A DNA stretch of 64,000 nt from Phyllobacteriaceae bacterium UBA1940 (GCA_002336975.1 DDFA01000099.1:14036-78035), one strand, 5' to 3'; shown: positions 37,478 through 47,489, counted from the first letter of the stretch. The notes: generated by a model from the sequence alone, not told the origin. A program made the numbers and translations.

Positions 37478-38371
37478 TTACTCGGCCGCCGCCGCATGCT
37501 TAGGTTGAACCTCGGCCGAATAGTCGTTCATAAGGTTGATGCTGATTTCCGCCGGCTTGAACTTGTATTGGCCGATCTCGGAAACCGGCGTGACTTCGGC
37601 CGCCGTGCCGGTGAGGAAGCATTCGCTGAACCCGTCAAGCTCTTCAGGCATGATCACCCGTTCGACGACTTCGTAGCCGCGGCGTTTCGCCAGTCCGATG
37701 ACCGTGCGACGCGTGATGCCGTCAAGGAAACAGTCCGGCTTGGGCGTATGGATGGCGCCGTCCTTGACAAAGAAGATATTCGCGCCGGTCGCCTCGGCGA
37801 CCTGGCCGCGCCAATCCAGCATCATCGCGTCGGCGTAACCTTTCGCTTCGGCATTGTGCTTGGACATGGTGCAGATCATGTAGAGCCCGGCCGCTTTCGA
37901 CTTCGACGGAGCGGTGCGCGGATCGGGTCGACGCCATTCGGCGATGTCGAGCCGGATGCCCTTCAGCTTCTGCGCCGGGTCGAAATAGCTTGGCCACTGC
38001 CAGATGGCGATCGCCACATTGATGCGGTTGTTCTGCGCCGAAACGCCCATCTGCTCCGAGCCGCGCCAGGCGATCGGACGGACATAGGCGTCGGAGAAAC
38101 CCTGCTTGCGCAGAAGTTCGCGGCACGCATCGTCAAGCTCGGCGACGCTGTAGGGAATCTTGAAGCCCAGGATGCGACCCGATTCATGCAGGCGCTCCGT
38201 GTGCTCGGTCAGCTTGAAAATCTCGCCGCCATAGGCGCGCTCGCCTTCAAACACCGCACTGGCGTAGTGCAGGCCATGGGTCAGTACGTGAAGCTTGGCG
38301 TCAGCCCACTTGACGAATGCGCCATTCATCCAGATCCAGCCGTCAAGTTGATCGAACGGAACAGAAGCCAC
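37478..38371 (-). CDS. ilvE: Branched-chain amino-acid aminotransferase (GTG start)
   Basis: A 297-aa fold-type IV PLP enzyme catalysing the last step of Leu, Ile and Val synthesis. WMNGAFVKWADAKLHVLTHGLHYASAVFEG, SKSKAAGLYM (Lys region), EATGANIFFVKDG and GITRRTVIGLAK are IlvE segments. The start is the GTG at 38371, because ggagg lies just upstream and it gives the standard N-terminus (V)ASVPFDQLDGW; the frame runs 52 codons further without matching the family. Confidence 0.92.
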   Translation of the reverse strand: MASVPFDQLDGWIWMNGAFVKWADAKLHVLTHGLHYASAVFEGERAYGGEIFKLTEHTERLHESGRILGFKIPYSVAELDDACRELLRKQGFSDAYVRPIAWRGSEQMGVSAQNNRINVAIAIWQWPSYFDPAQKLKGIRLDIAEWRRPDPRTAPSKSKAAGLYMICTMSKHNAEAKGYADAMMLDWRGQVAEATGANIFFVKDGAIHTPKPDCFLDGITRRTVIGLAKRRGYEVVERVIMPEELDGFSECFLTGTAAEVTPVSEIGQYKFKPAEISINLMNDYSAEVQPKHAAAAE

Positions 38372-38621
38372 ACTTTCCTCCTTGGCCTTCCGGGCCACGA
38401 TTTTGTCCGCAAAGAGTAACAGTTCCGGACCCGCCACGCTATCTTGCTGACGCTGCGTCGGTTTTTCCGGCAGCGAAGACAAGAAAGTTACGGCAATGCG
38501 CCCAACCGTTTGGATTTCGTTCGCCAAGCGATAAAAACCTTGCCAAAAATTATCAGCACATCCAATTTATGTCAACAAAGCTGACATAATTTTCACCGCA
38601 CGAATCTGCTATCGAGGATCA

Positions 38622-39158
38622 ATGAAGGCGAACTCCAAGCAAGATCGGGAGCCAATCCGCGCCGCGCTGTCGCTCGCCGACGGCGTCGACTTCTCGATTA
38701 TCGAGTTGCTGTTCTTTGCTTATAGGGACTTCACCTCCGACCCGGACCAGATCCTGGAACGCTACGGCTTCGGCCGGGCGCACCACCGCATCGTGCATTT
38801 CGTCAACCGCCGTCCTGGCCTGACCGTGGCCGAATTGCTGGACGTGCTGCAGATCACCAAGCAGAGCCTGGCGCGGGTTCTGAAGCAGCTCATCGATTCC
38901 GGTTACATCACCCAGATCCAGGGCGTTCAGGACCGCCGGCAAAGAGAGCTTTACCCGACACGAAAAGGACGCGATCTTGCCATGGCGCTGGCCACGCCAC
39001 AGTCCCGCCGTATCGGTGCGGCAATCCGGCCATACAATGCCGACGAGCGCAGGGCGATCGAGGGTTTCCTGCGCGCCATGGTCAATCCGGAGCTTCGCGC
39101 ACAGGTGGATGGCCTGGCTGGATCGGGTTCCGACGAAAGGGCGGACATTGATGAGTGA
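38622..39158 (+). CDS. petP: MarR-family regulator, PetP type
   Basis: A 178-aa winged-helix protein (LTVAELLDVLQITKQSLARVLKQLIDSGYI; wing QDRRQRELYPTRKG). Its gene overlaps that of an OmpR-type response regulator by 8 bp, the petP-petR arrangement known from Rhodobacter, where both are needed for cytochrome bc1 expression. Role here inferred from gene order. It is divergent from ilvE across 250 bp. Confidence 0.85.
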   Translation: MKANSKQDREPIRAALSLADGVDFSIIELLFFAYRDFTSDPDQILERYGFGRAHHRIVHFVNRRPGLTVAELLDVLQITKQSLARVLKQLIDSGYITQIQGVQDRRQRELYPTRKGRDLAMALATPQSRRIGAAIRPYNADERRAIEGFLRAMVNPELRAQVDGLAGSGSDERADIDE

Positions 39159-39882
39159 ACGCAACAACCCCGCGCCTGACGACGACGGCCGCACCGTCCC
39201 CGACGACGACGCGGCCCATCTTCTTGTCGTCGACGACGACACCCGCATCAGGAGCCTGCTGATGCAGTTCCTGTCGGCCAACGGATTTCGCGTCACCGTC
39301 GCCGGCACGGCCGCCGAGGCCCGCCGCAAGCTTGCCGGGCTCGACTTCGACCTGCTGATCCTCGACGTGATGATGCCGGGCGAGACCGGGGTGGAACTGA
39401 CCAAATCGCTACGCGCCGACAAGAAGGTGCCGATCCTGATGCTGACCGCGCTGTCGGAGACCGACAGCCGCATTGCCGGGCTCGAGGCCGGCGCTGACGA
39501 CTACCTGCCCAAACCGTTCGATCCGCGCGAACTGATCTTGCGCATCAACAATATCCTGCGGCGCGGCGGCCCGCCGCCGGTGCCGAAACTGGAGCAGATC
39601 GTGTTCGGTCCCTACACGTTCAACATCTCCCGGCGCGAACTGAAGAAAGGCGGCGAAACCATCAAGCTGACCGATCGCGAGCAGGATATCCTGGCTTCTT
39701 TCGCCAGCAAGGCCGGCGAAACCATCCCGCGCCACGAACTGGTCGCCGGCGACGCCGAGGTCGGCGAGCGGACCATCGACGTTCAGATCAACCGGCTGCG
39801 CCGCAAGATCGAACGCGATCCCGCCAATCCCGTCTGGCTGCAGACCGTGCGCGGCGTCGGCTACAGGCTGACCGTCGAGTAG
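39151..39882 (+). CDS. petR: OmpR-family response regulator, PetR type
   Basis: A 243-aa two-domain regulator. The receiver domain has acidic DDD at 28-30, phospho-acceptor D72 in LILDVMMPGETG, and Lys in LPKPFDP. The C-terminal winged helix (RELKKGGETIKLTDREQDILA, VGERTIDVQINRLRRKIE, VRGVGYRLTVE) binds DNA. Translationally coupled to petP; the kinase gene follows after 15 bp. Confidence 0.9.
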   Translation: MSERNNPAPDDDGRTVPDDDAAHLLVVDDDTRIRSLLMQFLSANGFRVTVAGTAAEARRKLAGLDFDLLILDVMMPGETGVELTKSLRADKKVPILMLTALSETDSRIAGLEAGADDYLPKPFDPRELILRINNILRRGGPPPVPKLEQIVFGPYTFNISRRELKKGGETIKLTDREQDILASFASKAGETIPRHELVAGDAEVGERTIDVQINRLRRKIERDPANPVWLQTVRGVGYRLTVE

Positions 39883-39897
39883 CGGACGGGCGACGAG

Positions 39898-41310
39898 ATG
39901 GCGGATTCAGACACGAGCGGCGCGCCCACCCCCGGCGTTATGGCGTCGCTGCGGCGCTGGTTCCCCAGACCGCCGCGCGCCTGGCGCGAGTTCTCCCGAT
40001 CGGTGTCGCGGATGATGCCCAAGGGCCTCTACACGCGATCCCTGATCATCGTCATCGCGCCGGTCATCCTGCTTCAGTCGGTGCTGGCCTTTGTGTTTAT
40101 GGAACGGCATTGGCAGCTGGTGACCAGGCGGCTGTCGGCGGCCGTGGTGCGCGACATTTCCGCCATCATCGACCTGACCGAAACTTTTCCGTCCGACGCC
40201 AACAAGTCGGAGATCGCCCGCATTTCGCAGCAGCGGCTCGGATTGAAGATCGACCTGCTGCCGCCCGAGCCTCTGCTGGCGCCCGGCCCAAAGCCGTTCT
40301 TCTCGATCCTCGACGGCATCTTGTCGAACCAGATCGCCTCCCAGATCAAGCGGCCGTACTGGATCGACACCGTGGGCGCGTCGAACATCATCGAGATCCG
40401 CATTCAGCTTGACGATTCGATCCTGCGCGTCTTTGCCCGCCGCAATCAGGCCTACGCCTCCAACACGCACATCTTCCTGGTCTGGATGGTCGGCACCTCG
40501 CTGGTTCTGCTGACCATTGCGATCCTGTTCCTGCGCAACCAGATCCGCCCGATCCTGCAGTTGGCCGAAGCCGCCGAGAGTTTTGGCAAGGGCCGCCCGA
40601 TGCCCGAGCGGTTCCAGCCGCGCGGCGCGTCCGAGGTGCGCCGCGCCGGCCTAGCCTTCATCCAGATGCGCGAGCGCATCGAACGCCAGATCGACCAGCG
40701 CACCGCCATGCTGACCGGCGTCAGCCACGACCTGCGAACCATCCTGACCCGCTTCAAGCTGCAACTGGCGCTGGCCGGCCCCAAGGCCGACACCAAGGCG
40801 ATGAACCAGGACATCGACGACATGCAGTCGATGCTGGAGGGTTACCTGTCGTTCGCGCGCGGCGAGGCGGCGGAGGATTCGGGCTCGCTCGACATGGACG
40901 CCCTGCTCGACCGTTTCCGCGAAGAGGCGGCGCTTCGATCCAAGCAGCTCAAGGTCGCCTTCGTCGGCGACCCGACGGTGCATGTGCGCCCGCACGCCTT
41001 CACCCGCCTTCTGTCCAATCTGGTCAGCAACGCCTTTCGCTACGCCGACTCGATCTCGATCACCGCGACCCACCGCAAGGGCGTCTTGAACGTGATCGTC
41101 GACGATGACGGCCCGGGCATTCCCGCCGAACGGCGCGAGGACGTCTTCAAGCCGTTCCTGCGGCTGGACGAGGCGCGCAACCAGGACGCCAGCGGAACCG
41201 GGCTCGGGCTGTCGATCGCCCGCGACATCGCGCGCAGCCACGGCGGCGACATCATCCTCGACGACAGCCCGCTCGGGGGTCTGCGCGCCATCGTCCGTCT
41301 GCCGGCATAA
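39898..41310 (+). CDS. EnvZ-like sensor histidine kinase
   Basis: A 470-aa inner-membrane kinase with two membrane helices (about 48-66 and 198-216) flanking a periplasmic sensor region of about 130 residues. A HAMP domain follows. The H-box is GVSHDLRTILTRFK with H277, then N (LVSNAFRYA), D-x-G-x-G (DDDGPGIP) and GTGLGLSIA boxes. It should phosphorylate the PetR-type regulator just upstream. In Rhodobacter petPR a kinase is not always linked, so the three-gene operon is informative. Confidence 0.9.
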   Translation: MADSDTSGAPTPGVMASLRRWFPRPPRAWREFSRSVSRMMPKGLYTRSLIIVIAPVILLQSVLAFVFMERHWQLVTRRLSAAVVRDISAIIDLTETFPSDANKSEIARISQQRLGLKIDLLPPEPLLAPGPKPFFSILDGILSNQIASQIKRPYWIDTVGASNIIEIRIQLDDSILRVFARRNQAYASNTHIFLVWMVGTSLVLLTIAILFLRNQIRPILQLAEAAESFGKGRPMPERFQPRGASEVRRAGLAFIQMRERIERQIDQRTAMLTGVSHDLRTILTRFKLQLALAGPKADTKAMNQDIDDMQSMLEGYLSFARGEAAEDSGSLDMDALLDRFREEAALRSKQLKVAFVGDPTVHVRPHAFTRLLSNLVSNAFRYADSISITATHRKGVLNVIVDDDGPGIPAERREDVFKPFLRLDEARNQDASGTGLGLSIARDIARSHGGDIILDDSPLGGLRAIVRLPA

Positions 41311-41316
41311 GCTATT

Positions 41317-41673
41317 TCAGAACAACCTGCCGCCGTTGGGAACCTTGCGGTCGATGGCGCCCAGAACCACCGCGCCTTCCTCGTCGGGAAAGCCGAGCGT
41401 CAGCACTTCGGACATGAACTTGCCGATCTGGCGCGGCGGGAAATTGACCACCGCGAACACCTGGCGACCTACCAGGGTTTCGGGCGCATAATATTTGGTG
41501 ATCTGCGCCGACGAACGTTTGATCCCGATATCCGGGCCGAAATCGATCTTCAGCTTGATCGCCGGCTTGCGCGCTTCCGGATACGGCTCGGCCTCGACGA
41601 TGGTGCCGGCCCGGATGTCGACGCGCTCGAAATCAGCGTATGAAATCGGCGCGGCGCACGGTCCGGAACTCAT
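41317..41673 (-). CDS. tRNA-binding-domain protein (CsaA-like)
   Basis: A 118-aa OB-fold protein ([63 protein letters not shown]). It matches the EMAP/CsaA tRNA-binding family, proposed to act in tRNA binding or secretion chaperoning. It starts 3 bp after the ybjN-like gene, so the two are co-transcribed. Confidence 0.88.
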   Translation of the reverse strand: MSSGPCAAPISYADFERVDIRAGTIVEAEPYPEARKPAIKLKIDFGPDIGIKRSSAQITKYYAPETLVGRQVFAVVNFPPRQIGKFMSEVLTLGFPDEEGAVVLGAIDRKVPNGGRLF

Positions 41674-41676
41674 CTC

Positions 41677-42186
41677 TCAGGCATTGCCCTGGGTTTCGAA
41701 CAGCACCGCCGCCAGCGCATCATGCGCCGAGGTGCCCGACCAGACGACGAACTGGAAAGCTTGAAAATAGCATTCGCAGGCCTCGAGCGCGCTGGTCAGC
41801 AGGGTTTCGACCTGCTGGTTGGTCGGCTCGGCGCCGCCCGACAGCAGCAGCGCCTGGCGGAACATGATCGCGCCTTCCTGTTCCCACAGGTCGAAATGGC
41901 CGAACAGCATCTGTTCGTTGATGATCGACAGCAGCCGCATCACTTCGACTTCGCGCGTCTCCGGCACCTTGATGTCGAAGGCGCAGGCCAGATGCAGCGC
42001 CTCGAAATCCTCCATCCAGGAGAACGACACATGATAGTCGGTCCAGTGGCCGGCGACCGAGATCGAAATCTCGTCGTCGCCGGTGCGCTCGAAAGCCCAG
42101 TCATTGGCGTTGGCGACATTTTCGATCATGTCGACCGGATGCGGGTTCCTGGCGAAGTCAACTTCAAGCAAAGGCATCAAATTCAT
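41677..42186 (-). CDS. YbjN-domain protein
   Basis: A 169-aa protein of the YbjN/type III secretion chaperone-like fold (WAFERTGDDEISISVAGHWTDYHVSFSWMEDFEALHLACAF; LLSIINEQMLFGHFDLWEQEGAIMFRQALLL). The family's biochemical role is unclear; in enterobacteria YbjN affects stress and motility. First gene of a two-gene operon with the CsaA-like protein. Confidence 0.85.
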   Translation of the reverse strand: MNLMPLLEVDFARNPHPVDMIENVANANDWAFERTGDDEISISVAGHWTDYHVSFSWMEDFEALHLACAFDIKVPETREVEVMRLLSIINEQMLFGHFDLWEQEGAIMFRQALLLSGGAEPTNQQVETLLTSALEACECYFQAFQFVVWSGTSAHDALAAVLFETQGNA

Positions 42187-42486
42187 TCCTGTGGTTGCGC
42201 AAACACGCCCGCAGCCCCGCGAAAGGGACCGCGCTACATGTCAAAGACACAACGGCTGAGCGGAATGAACGACCAACTTTTGCGGACCGCCCCGGACCGG
42301 CTGCAAACTGGCGAACCGAATCATGCAACAAATTCAGAATATTGATCGGGAGTCGGCGCGCCAGTGCTTTTTGCGTTGAAGCTTGCGCGAGTGTGGAAAG
42401 CTTGCGCGCCGCCACTGCGCGCGATGCGGTTAAGCGATTCAGCGATAACGCTTTTCACGCCTTGCCTGACTGTGGAAAAGCCTTGG
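42187..42486. other. 300-bp gene-free region between divergent-convergent genes
   Basis: Upstream of the ybjN-like gene and downstream of ubiK. No gene, tRNA or strong terminator is seen. It is less GC-rich than its surroundings and has an 11-bp direct repeat aagcttgcgcg at 42379-42389 and 42398-42408, spaced 19 bp (about two helical turns), a possible regulator site. Confidence 0.5.
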
Positions 42487-42795
42487 CTATTTTTTCGCGG
42501 CGGGCTTCCTGGCGGCCGGCTTGGCCGGCGCGCCGCCTTCAAGCGCCGCGACGCGGGCCTCGAGCGCGGCGATCTGCGCGGACAGCCTGTCGTTTTCGGC
42601 GCGCGCCTTGGCGGCCATCTCGCGCGCCGCCTCGAATTCCTCGCGCTGCGGAATCTCCATCGAATTCAGCAGCTTTTCGGCCTGCGCGCGAAAAGCGGTC
42701 TCGACTTCCCTGCGCACGCCTTGCGCGGCGCCTGCAGCGTCCGTCGCCAGCTTGGCGAGTTCGTCCAGTATGCGGTTGGGCCCAGTCGTGCTCAT
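42487..42795 (-). CDS. ubiK: UbiK-family ubiquinone biosynthesis accessory factor
   Basis: A 102-aa coiled-coil protein (BMFP/YqiC type): [38 protein letters not shown] then [36 protein letters not shown] and a Lys/Ala tail. It forms trimers that link ubiquinone-synthesis proteins to membranes. Start at 42795 with gagg upstream. Divergent from lgt. Confidence 0.82.
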   Translation of the reverse strand: MSTTGPNRILDELAKLATDAAGAAQGVRREVETAFRAQAEKLLNSMEIPQREEFEAAREMAAKARAENDRLSAQIAALEARVAALEGGAPAKPAARKPAAKK

Positions 42796-42916
42796 CGGAA
42801 AAACCTCGTTGCCTGCAATCGACTTAGGGACCAATTCCGGCCATTGCAAGGTATCGGCTCGCCTTGACCTGAAACACCGGCTCCGCCAAGGTCCGCCGCC
42901 TTCCTGGAGTATCGCC

Positions 42917-43783
42917 TTGCAAGACCTTTTGCTGCCGCTGTCGGCCCTGACCTTTCCGGACATCAATCCGGTGATTGTCGAATTCGGCCCCCTCGCCATC
43001 CGCTGGTACGGGCTTGGCTATGTCGTCGGCATCCTGTTCGCCTGGTGGTATTCGAAGAAGCTGGTGTCGACGCCCAGGCTATGGGCCAACAACACCGCTC
43101 CGATGAAACCCGAGGACCTCGACGATTTCCTCGTCTGGGCCGCGGTCGGCGTCGTGCTTGGCGGGCGTATCGGCTACATCCTGTTCTACGATCTCGGACG
43201 CTATGTCGCCAATCCGCTTGACATGCTGGCCCTGACGCAGGGCGGCATGTCCTTTCATGGCGGCATGCTGGGCACCATCCTGGCGATGGTGCTGTTTGCC
43301 CGCTCGCGCGGCATCCCGACCTGGAGCCTGCTCGACGTTGTGGCGGCCGGCGTGCCGGTCGGGCTGGGGCTGGTGCGCATCGCCAATTTCATCAATTCCG
43401 AACTGTGGGGCCGCCCCACGGATTTGCCCTGGGGCGTGATCTTTCCCAACGGTGGCCCCGAACCCCGCCATCCGAGCCAGCTCTATGAGGCCGGCCTCGA
43501 AGGCGTCGTGCTGTTTGCCGTTCTGGCGTTGCTTGTGTGGCGCGGCCGAAAACTCGCGCGGCCGAAATTTGTCGGCGGCGCGTTCATCGCCGGCTACGGC
43601 GTCTCGCGCATCATCGTCGAGTTTTTCCGCACCCCCGACGCCCAGATCGGCTACCTCGCCGGCACCGGCTGGCTGACCATGGGCATGGTGCTGTCGCTGC
43701 CGATGGTGCTCGCCGGAATATGGGCGATGGCCACGGCCCGGAACCCCGAAGCCAGCCCCGAAGCCGCCAAGCCCGCCAGATGA
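42917..43783 (+). CDS. lgt: Prolipoprotein diacylglyceryl transferase (TTG start)
   Basis: A 288-aa seven-helix enzyme that transfers diacylglycerol from phosphatidylglycerol to lipobox Cys. Diagnostic segments: [25 protein letters not shown] (H-G-G-M), [16 protein letters not shown] and [10 protein letters not shown]. The TTG at 42917 has ggag 7 bp upstream and gives the standard start (M)[18 protein letters not shown]; no ATG fits. Its stop overlaps the next start (ATGA). The window's lipoproteins depend on this enzyme. Confidence 0.93.
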   Translation: MQDLLLPLSALTFPDINPVIVEFGPLAIRWYGLGYVVGILFAWWYSKKLVSTPRLWANNTAPMKPEDLDDFLVWAAVGVVLGGRIGYILFYDLGRYVANPLDMLALTQGGMSFHGGMLGTILAMVLFARSRGIPTWSLLDVVAAGVPVGLGLVRIANFINSELWGRPTDLPWGVIFPNGGPEPRHPSQLYEAGLEGVVLFAVLALLVWRGRKLARPKFVGGAFIAGYGVSRIIVEFFRTPDAQIGYLAGTGWLTMGMVLSLPMVLAGIWAMATARNPEASPEAAKPAR

Positions 43784-44868
43784 CGGCGCTGCGAACGCGG
43801 CTCGAACGGCTGATCGCGGCGCAAGGTCCGATCACGGTCGCCGAGTTCATGGCGGTCTGCCTCTACGACCCCGGGCACGGCTATTACATGGCCCGCAACC
43901 CGTTCGGTCGCGACGGCGATTTCATCACCGCGCCGGAGATCAGCCAGATGTTCGGTGAACTGGTCGGCGTCTGGGTCGCGTCCGCCTGGAACGCGATCGG
44001 CCGGCCGGAGAATTTGGTCGTCGCCGAAATCGGCCCCGGCCGAGGCACGCTGATGAAGGACATGGCGCGCACGCTGCTGAAAGCTGCTCCGGACCTGTCC
44101 CGCACGGCGCGCTTCGTTCTCGTCGAGGTCAGCCCGCGGCTGCGCGACGCCCAGGCGGAAACGCTCAAGGACACGCCCGCGCGATTTGAATGGACGACGG
44201 ACGTCGACGCCCTTCCCGCCGGGCCTCTGATCATTGTCGGCAACGAATTGTTCGACGCGGTGCCGATCCATCAGTATGTCCGCACCGGCGGCGTCTGGCG
44301 CGAACGCATGGTTGGGCTGGACGAGGCAGGGCAGCTTGCCTTTGTCGCCGGCCCCGCCGCCATCGACCCCGTTCTGCTGCCGCCCGGCGCGGACCGGTCC
44401 CCCGACGGCGCGATCGCCGAACTTGCGCCGGCGCGCATCGCGCTGATGGGCCGCATCGCCGGGCGCATCGCGGCGCAGGGCGGGGCCGGTCTGTTCATCG
44501 ACTACGGACACCTCGCCCCGGGCGTTGGCGACACGTTGCAGGCGATGTCCGGCCACGCCTACGACGCCATCCTCGACCGCCCGGGCGAAGCCGACCTGAC
44601 CTCGCATGTCGATTTCGAACCGCTGGCCGCCCAGGCCCGCCGGCATGGTCTGGCGACCGCCGCCTCGACGCAGGGCCAATTCCTGCTGTCGATGGGTCTA
44701 CTGGAGCGCGCCGGCCGGTTGGGGGCGAACGCCGGCAGCGAAGTTCAGCACCGCATCCGCGCCGATGTCGAGCGTCTGGCCGGGCCGGACCAGATGGGCG
44801 AATTGCTCAAGGTGCTTTGTATCGCGCAACCGGGCTCGCTGCCGCAGACCTTCCCCATCGCATCTTGA
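43780..44868 (+). CDS. SAM-dependent methyltransferase, MidA/NDUFAF7 family
   Basis: A 362-aa class I methyltransferase. [15 protein letters not shown] is the SAM-binding motif I and [13 protein letters not shown] the family's NELLDALPV-like motif; the N-terminus [15 protein letters not shown] is typical. The mitochondrial homologue dimethylates an Arg of complex I subunit NDUFS2; a protein-arginine role is plausible here. Coupled to lgt by a 4-bp overlap and followed by pgeF, a conserved rhizobial order. Confidence 0.88.
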   Translation: MTALRTRLERLIAAQGPITVAEFMAVCLYDPGHGYYMARNPFGRDGDFITAPEISQMFGELVGVWVASAWNAIGRPENLVVAEIGPGRGTLMKDMARTLLKAAPDLSRTARFVLVEVSPRLRDAQAETLKDTPARFEWTTDVDALPAGPLIIVGNELFDAVPIHQYVRTGGVWRERMVGLDEAGQLAFVAGPAAIDPVLLPPGADRSPDGAIAELAPARIALMGRIAGRIAAQGGAGLFIDYGHLAPGVGDTLQAMSGHAYDAILDRPGEADLTSHVDFEPLAAQARRHGLATAASTQGQFLLSMGLLERAGRLGANAGSEVQHRIRADVERLAGPDQMGELLKVLCIAQPGSLPQTFPIAS

Positions 44869-44900
44869 CGGACAGGCCGCGGCCAGCCACAAAACCCGCG

Positions 44901-45695
44901 ATGCAAATCGCCCACACCCCAGAGCCGATCCAGGCCGAGCGCCTTCGATTTGAGGGCAACCCCTTCATTCGTCATGGTTTTTTCACCCGCAAGGGTGGCG
45001 TTTCGAACGGCATCTATGCCGGCTTGAACACCGGGACCGGCTCGGACGACGAGGCCGCCGCTGTCGCCGAAAACCGCCGCCGCATCGCACAATGGATGGG
45101 CGTCAGCCCCGACCGGCTGCTGAGCGGCTGGCAGATCCATTCACCTGACGCGCTGATCGTCACCGGCCCGTTTCCCGGCGAACGGCCGCAGGTCGACGCG
45201 CTGGTGACCGACCGGCCGGGACTGGCCGTCGGCGCGTCGCACGCCGATTGCGGCCCGATCCTGTTCGCCGACCCCCGGGCGGGGGTGATCGGCGCGGCGC
45301 ATGCCGGCTGGAAGGGCGCGCTGACCGGGGTGCTGGAAAGCACCGTTGCGGCGATGCAGCGTCTCGGCGCCGACCGCGACCGCATCGTCGCCGTGCTCGG
45401 CCCGTCGATTTCCCAGGCCAATTACGAGGTCGGCCCCGAATTCGTCGCCCGCTTCATCGAGGCGGACAAGGACAACGAACAATGGTTCGCGCCATCCTTG
45501 AGGGCGGGGCATCATATGTTCGACCTCAACGGCTACACTGTCGCGCGGCTCAAGGCCGCCGGCGTCGACGGATCGCAGCTTGGGCTGTGCACCTATGCCG
45601 ACGAGGACCTGTTTTTCTCCTATCGCCGCACGACGCATCGTGGCGAACCGGACTACGGACGGCACCTGTCCGCGATTGCAATAAGCGAGGACTAG
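44901..45695 (+). CDS. pgeF: Peptidoglycan editing factor (laccase-domain purine nucleoside phosphorylase)
   Basis: A 264-aa YfiH/LACC1-family protein: FFTRKGGVSNGIYAGLN, H in WQIHSPDAL, SHADCGPILFADP and AAHAGWKGAL carry the zinc-binding His/Cys set, and TYADEDLFFSYRR ends the domain. E. coli PgeF removes misincorporated L-Ser from peptidoglycan precursors; relatives phosphorolyse purine nucleosides. Third gene of the lgt cluster. Confidence 0.9.
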   Translation: MQIAHTPEPIQAERLRFEGNPFIRHGFFTRKGGVSNGIYAGLNTGTGSDDEAAAVAENRRRIAQWMGVSPDRLLSGWQIHSPDALIVTGPFPGERPQVDALVTDRPGLAVGASHADCGPILFADPRAGVIGAAHAGWKGALTGVLESTVAAMQRLGADRDRIVAVLGPSISQANYEVGPEFVARFIEADKDNEQWFAPSLRAGHHMFDLNGYTVARLKAAGVDGSQLGLCTYADEDLFFSYRRTTHRGEPDYGRHLSAIAISED

Positions 45696-45699
45696 ATCG

Positions 45700-46851
45700 A
45701 TGGCCCTGCATTTCGAACGTTCCGAATTCGACGTCCGCCGGGATCGGCTGATCCTTGAAATGGCCGACCGCAAGCTCGACGCCATGCTGCTGTTTGCGCA
45801 GGAAAGCATGTACTGGCTGACCGGCTACGACACCTTCGGCTTCTGCTTCTTCCAGTGTCTGGTGCTCAAGGCCGACGGGTCGATGTACCTGCTGACCCGC
45901 TCCGCCGATCTGCGCCAGGCCAAACACACCTCGACGATCGAGAACATCATCCTGTGGGCCGACCGCGACAACGCCAATCCCGCCATCGACCTGCGCAACC
46001 TGCTGAACGATCTCGGCCTGCTCGGCGCCAATATCGGCATTGAATACGACACCCACGGCCTCACCGCGTTCAACGGCCGCCGCGTCGACGAGCAGATGCA
46101 GACGTTCGGCAAGATTTTCGACGCCTCCGGCATCGTCTCGCGCCTGCGGGTGGTGAAAAGCCCGGCCGAGATCAAGAAGGCCGAGAAGGCGGCGTCTCTC
46201 GCCGACGACGCGCTCGACGCGGCTCTGCCGCTGATCAAGCAGGGCGGCGACGAGGGCGCGATCCTGGCGGCGATGCAGGGCGCGATATTTCTCGGCGGCG
46301 GCGACTATCCGGCCAACGAGTTCATCATCGGTTCGGGCGCCGACGCGCTTCTGTGCCGCTACAAGGCCGGCCGCCGCAAGCTCACCAAGAACGATCAGCT
46401 GACGCTGGAATGGGCTGGCGTCTACAATCACTACCACGCGGCGATGATGCGCACCGCGATTGTCGGCAAACCGTCCAAGCGCAGCCTCGAACTGTACGAC
46501 GCGTCGCGCGAGGCGCTCGAGGCGGTGGAAAAGGCGATGATCCCCGGCAAGACTTTTGGCGACGTCTTTGACGCCCACGCCAGGGTGATGGAGGCGCACG
46601 GCCTGTCGCGCCACCGGCTCAACGCCTGCGGTTACTCGCAAGGCGCGCGGTTCACGCCGTCCTGGATGGACATGCCGATGTTCTATGCCGGCAACCCGGA
46701 GCCGATCGCGCCGAACATGACCTTGTTCGCGCATATGATCATCATGGATTCGGAGACCGAAACCGCCATGACGCTCGGCCGGACCTATCTGACGACCGAC
46801 GGCGACCCCAGACCGCTGTCGCGCCATGATCTCGACTTGATCGTCAGGTGA
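45700..46851 (+). CDS. M24-family creatinase-like protein lacking canonical metal ligands
   Basis: A 383-aa pita-bread-fold protein with an N-terminal creatinase domain (MLLFAQESMYWLTGYDTFGF) and a C-terminal M24 domain. The metal-binding Asp positions are altered: TLEWAGVYNHYHAAMMRT replaces the D...D...RT pattern, and LFAHMIIMDSET lacks the usual TIEPG. This resembles creatinase and ectoine hydrolase, which work without the dinuclear metal, so true Xaa-Pro peptidase activity is unlikely. Substrate unknown. It follows pgeF by 4 bp. Confidence 0.82.
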   Translation: MALHFERSEFDVRRDRLILEMADRKLDAMLLFAQESMYWLTGYDTFGFCFFQCLVLKADGSMYLLTRSADLRQAKHTSTIENIILWADRDNANPAIDLRNLLNDLGLLGANIGIEYDTHGLTAFNGRRVDEQMQTFGKIFDASGIVSRLRVVKSPAEIKKAEKAASLADDALDAALPLIKQGGDEGAILAAMQGAIFLGGGDYPANEFIIGSGADALLCRYKAGRRKLTKNDQLTLEWAGVYNHYHAAMMRTAIVGKPSKRSLELYDASREALEAVEKAMIPGKTFGDVFDAHARVMEAHGLSRHRLNACGYSQGARFTPSWMDMPMFYAGNPEPIAPNMTLFAHMIIMDSETETAMTLGRTYLTTDGDPRPLSRHDLDLIVR

Positions 46852-46904
46852 ATCGATTTCCTGCCGGCTCACGGGTAAAGTGCGAGCCGAGGAGGCCTGA
46901 TCGG

Positions 46905-47489
46905 GTGCCAGCGAGCATGTCCGTCCCGGATATCGTCAGATTTGTTGGCGCTGCGGCGGCAATCGCCTTGCTAAGCGCCTGCACCAGCACGGAATCGACG
47001 CTCGACCCCAACGCCGTCAGATCGCAGCAGACGGCCGAGCCCGCCCCCCAGCCCGCACAATCGCCCGCCCAGCCGGCCGTGACCGCGCCGCCGGCAACGC
47101 CGGCCCCGGCCGCGACGCAGGCGAGTGCGACGCAATCGGCGACCCTGCAACTGGCGAGCGTGCTTGGCGCGCCCGAGCAGGCGGTGGCCATGTTGACGGC
47201 GCGCCTCGCCCGGCAGGCGCCGGCGAACAATTTGACGCTTGCGCCGGCCTCCGGCCCGGCCGCCTTTGCCTTGAGCGGGTTTTTGTCGACCTCGCCGGAA
47301 AACGGCAAGACATTCGTCTATTATTCCTGGGACATCGCCGACAGCAGCGGCGCTGCGCTTCACCGCCTGACCGGCAAGCAGGCCGCGACGGGCCAGGGAG
47401 TCGGCTGGACCGCGGTGACCGAAGCGGACATGCAGGCGGTCGCCGACCAGACGCTCGCAGGCTTTTCGGCATGGCTCGCCACAAGATAG
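46905..47489 (+). CDS. Lipoprotein of unknown function
   Basis: A protein of about 194 aa with a lipoprotein signal (VRFVGAAAAIALLSAC), a Pro/Ala/Gln low-complexity linker (about residues 40-85) and a folded C-terminal domain (FLSTSPENGKTFVYYSWDIADSSG). The GTG at 46905 is chosen because ggagg is 10 bp upstream; the ATG at 46917 is 22 bp away. An ATG at 46848 overlapping the previous gene is less likely. The domain is found next to prs in related bacteria as far as I recall; function unknown. Confidence 0.7.
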   Translation: MPASMSVPDIVRFVGAAAAIALLSACTSTESTLDPNAVRSQQTAEPAPQPAQSPAQPAVTAPPATPAPAATQASATQSATLQLASVLGAPEQAVAMLTARLARQAPANNLTLAPASGPAAFALSGFLSTSPENGKTFVYYSWDIADSSGAALHRLTGKQAATGQGVGWTAVTEADMQAVADQTLAGFSAWLATR

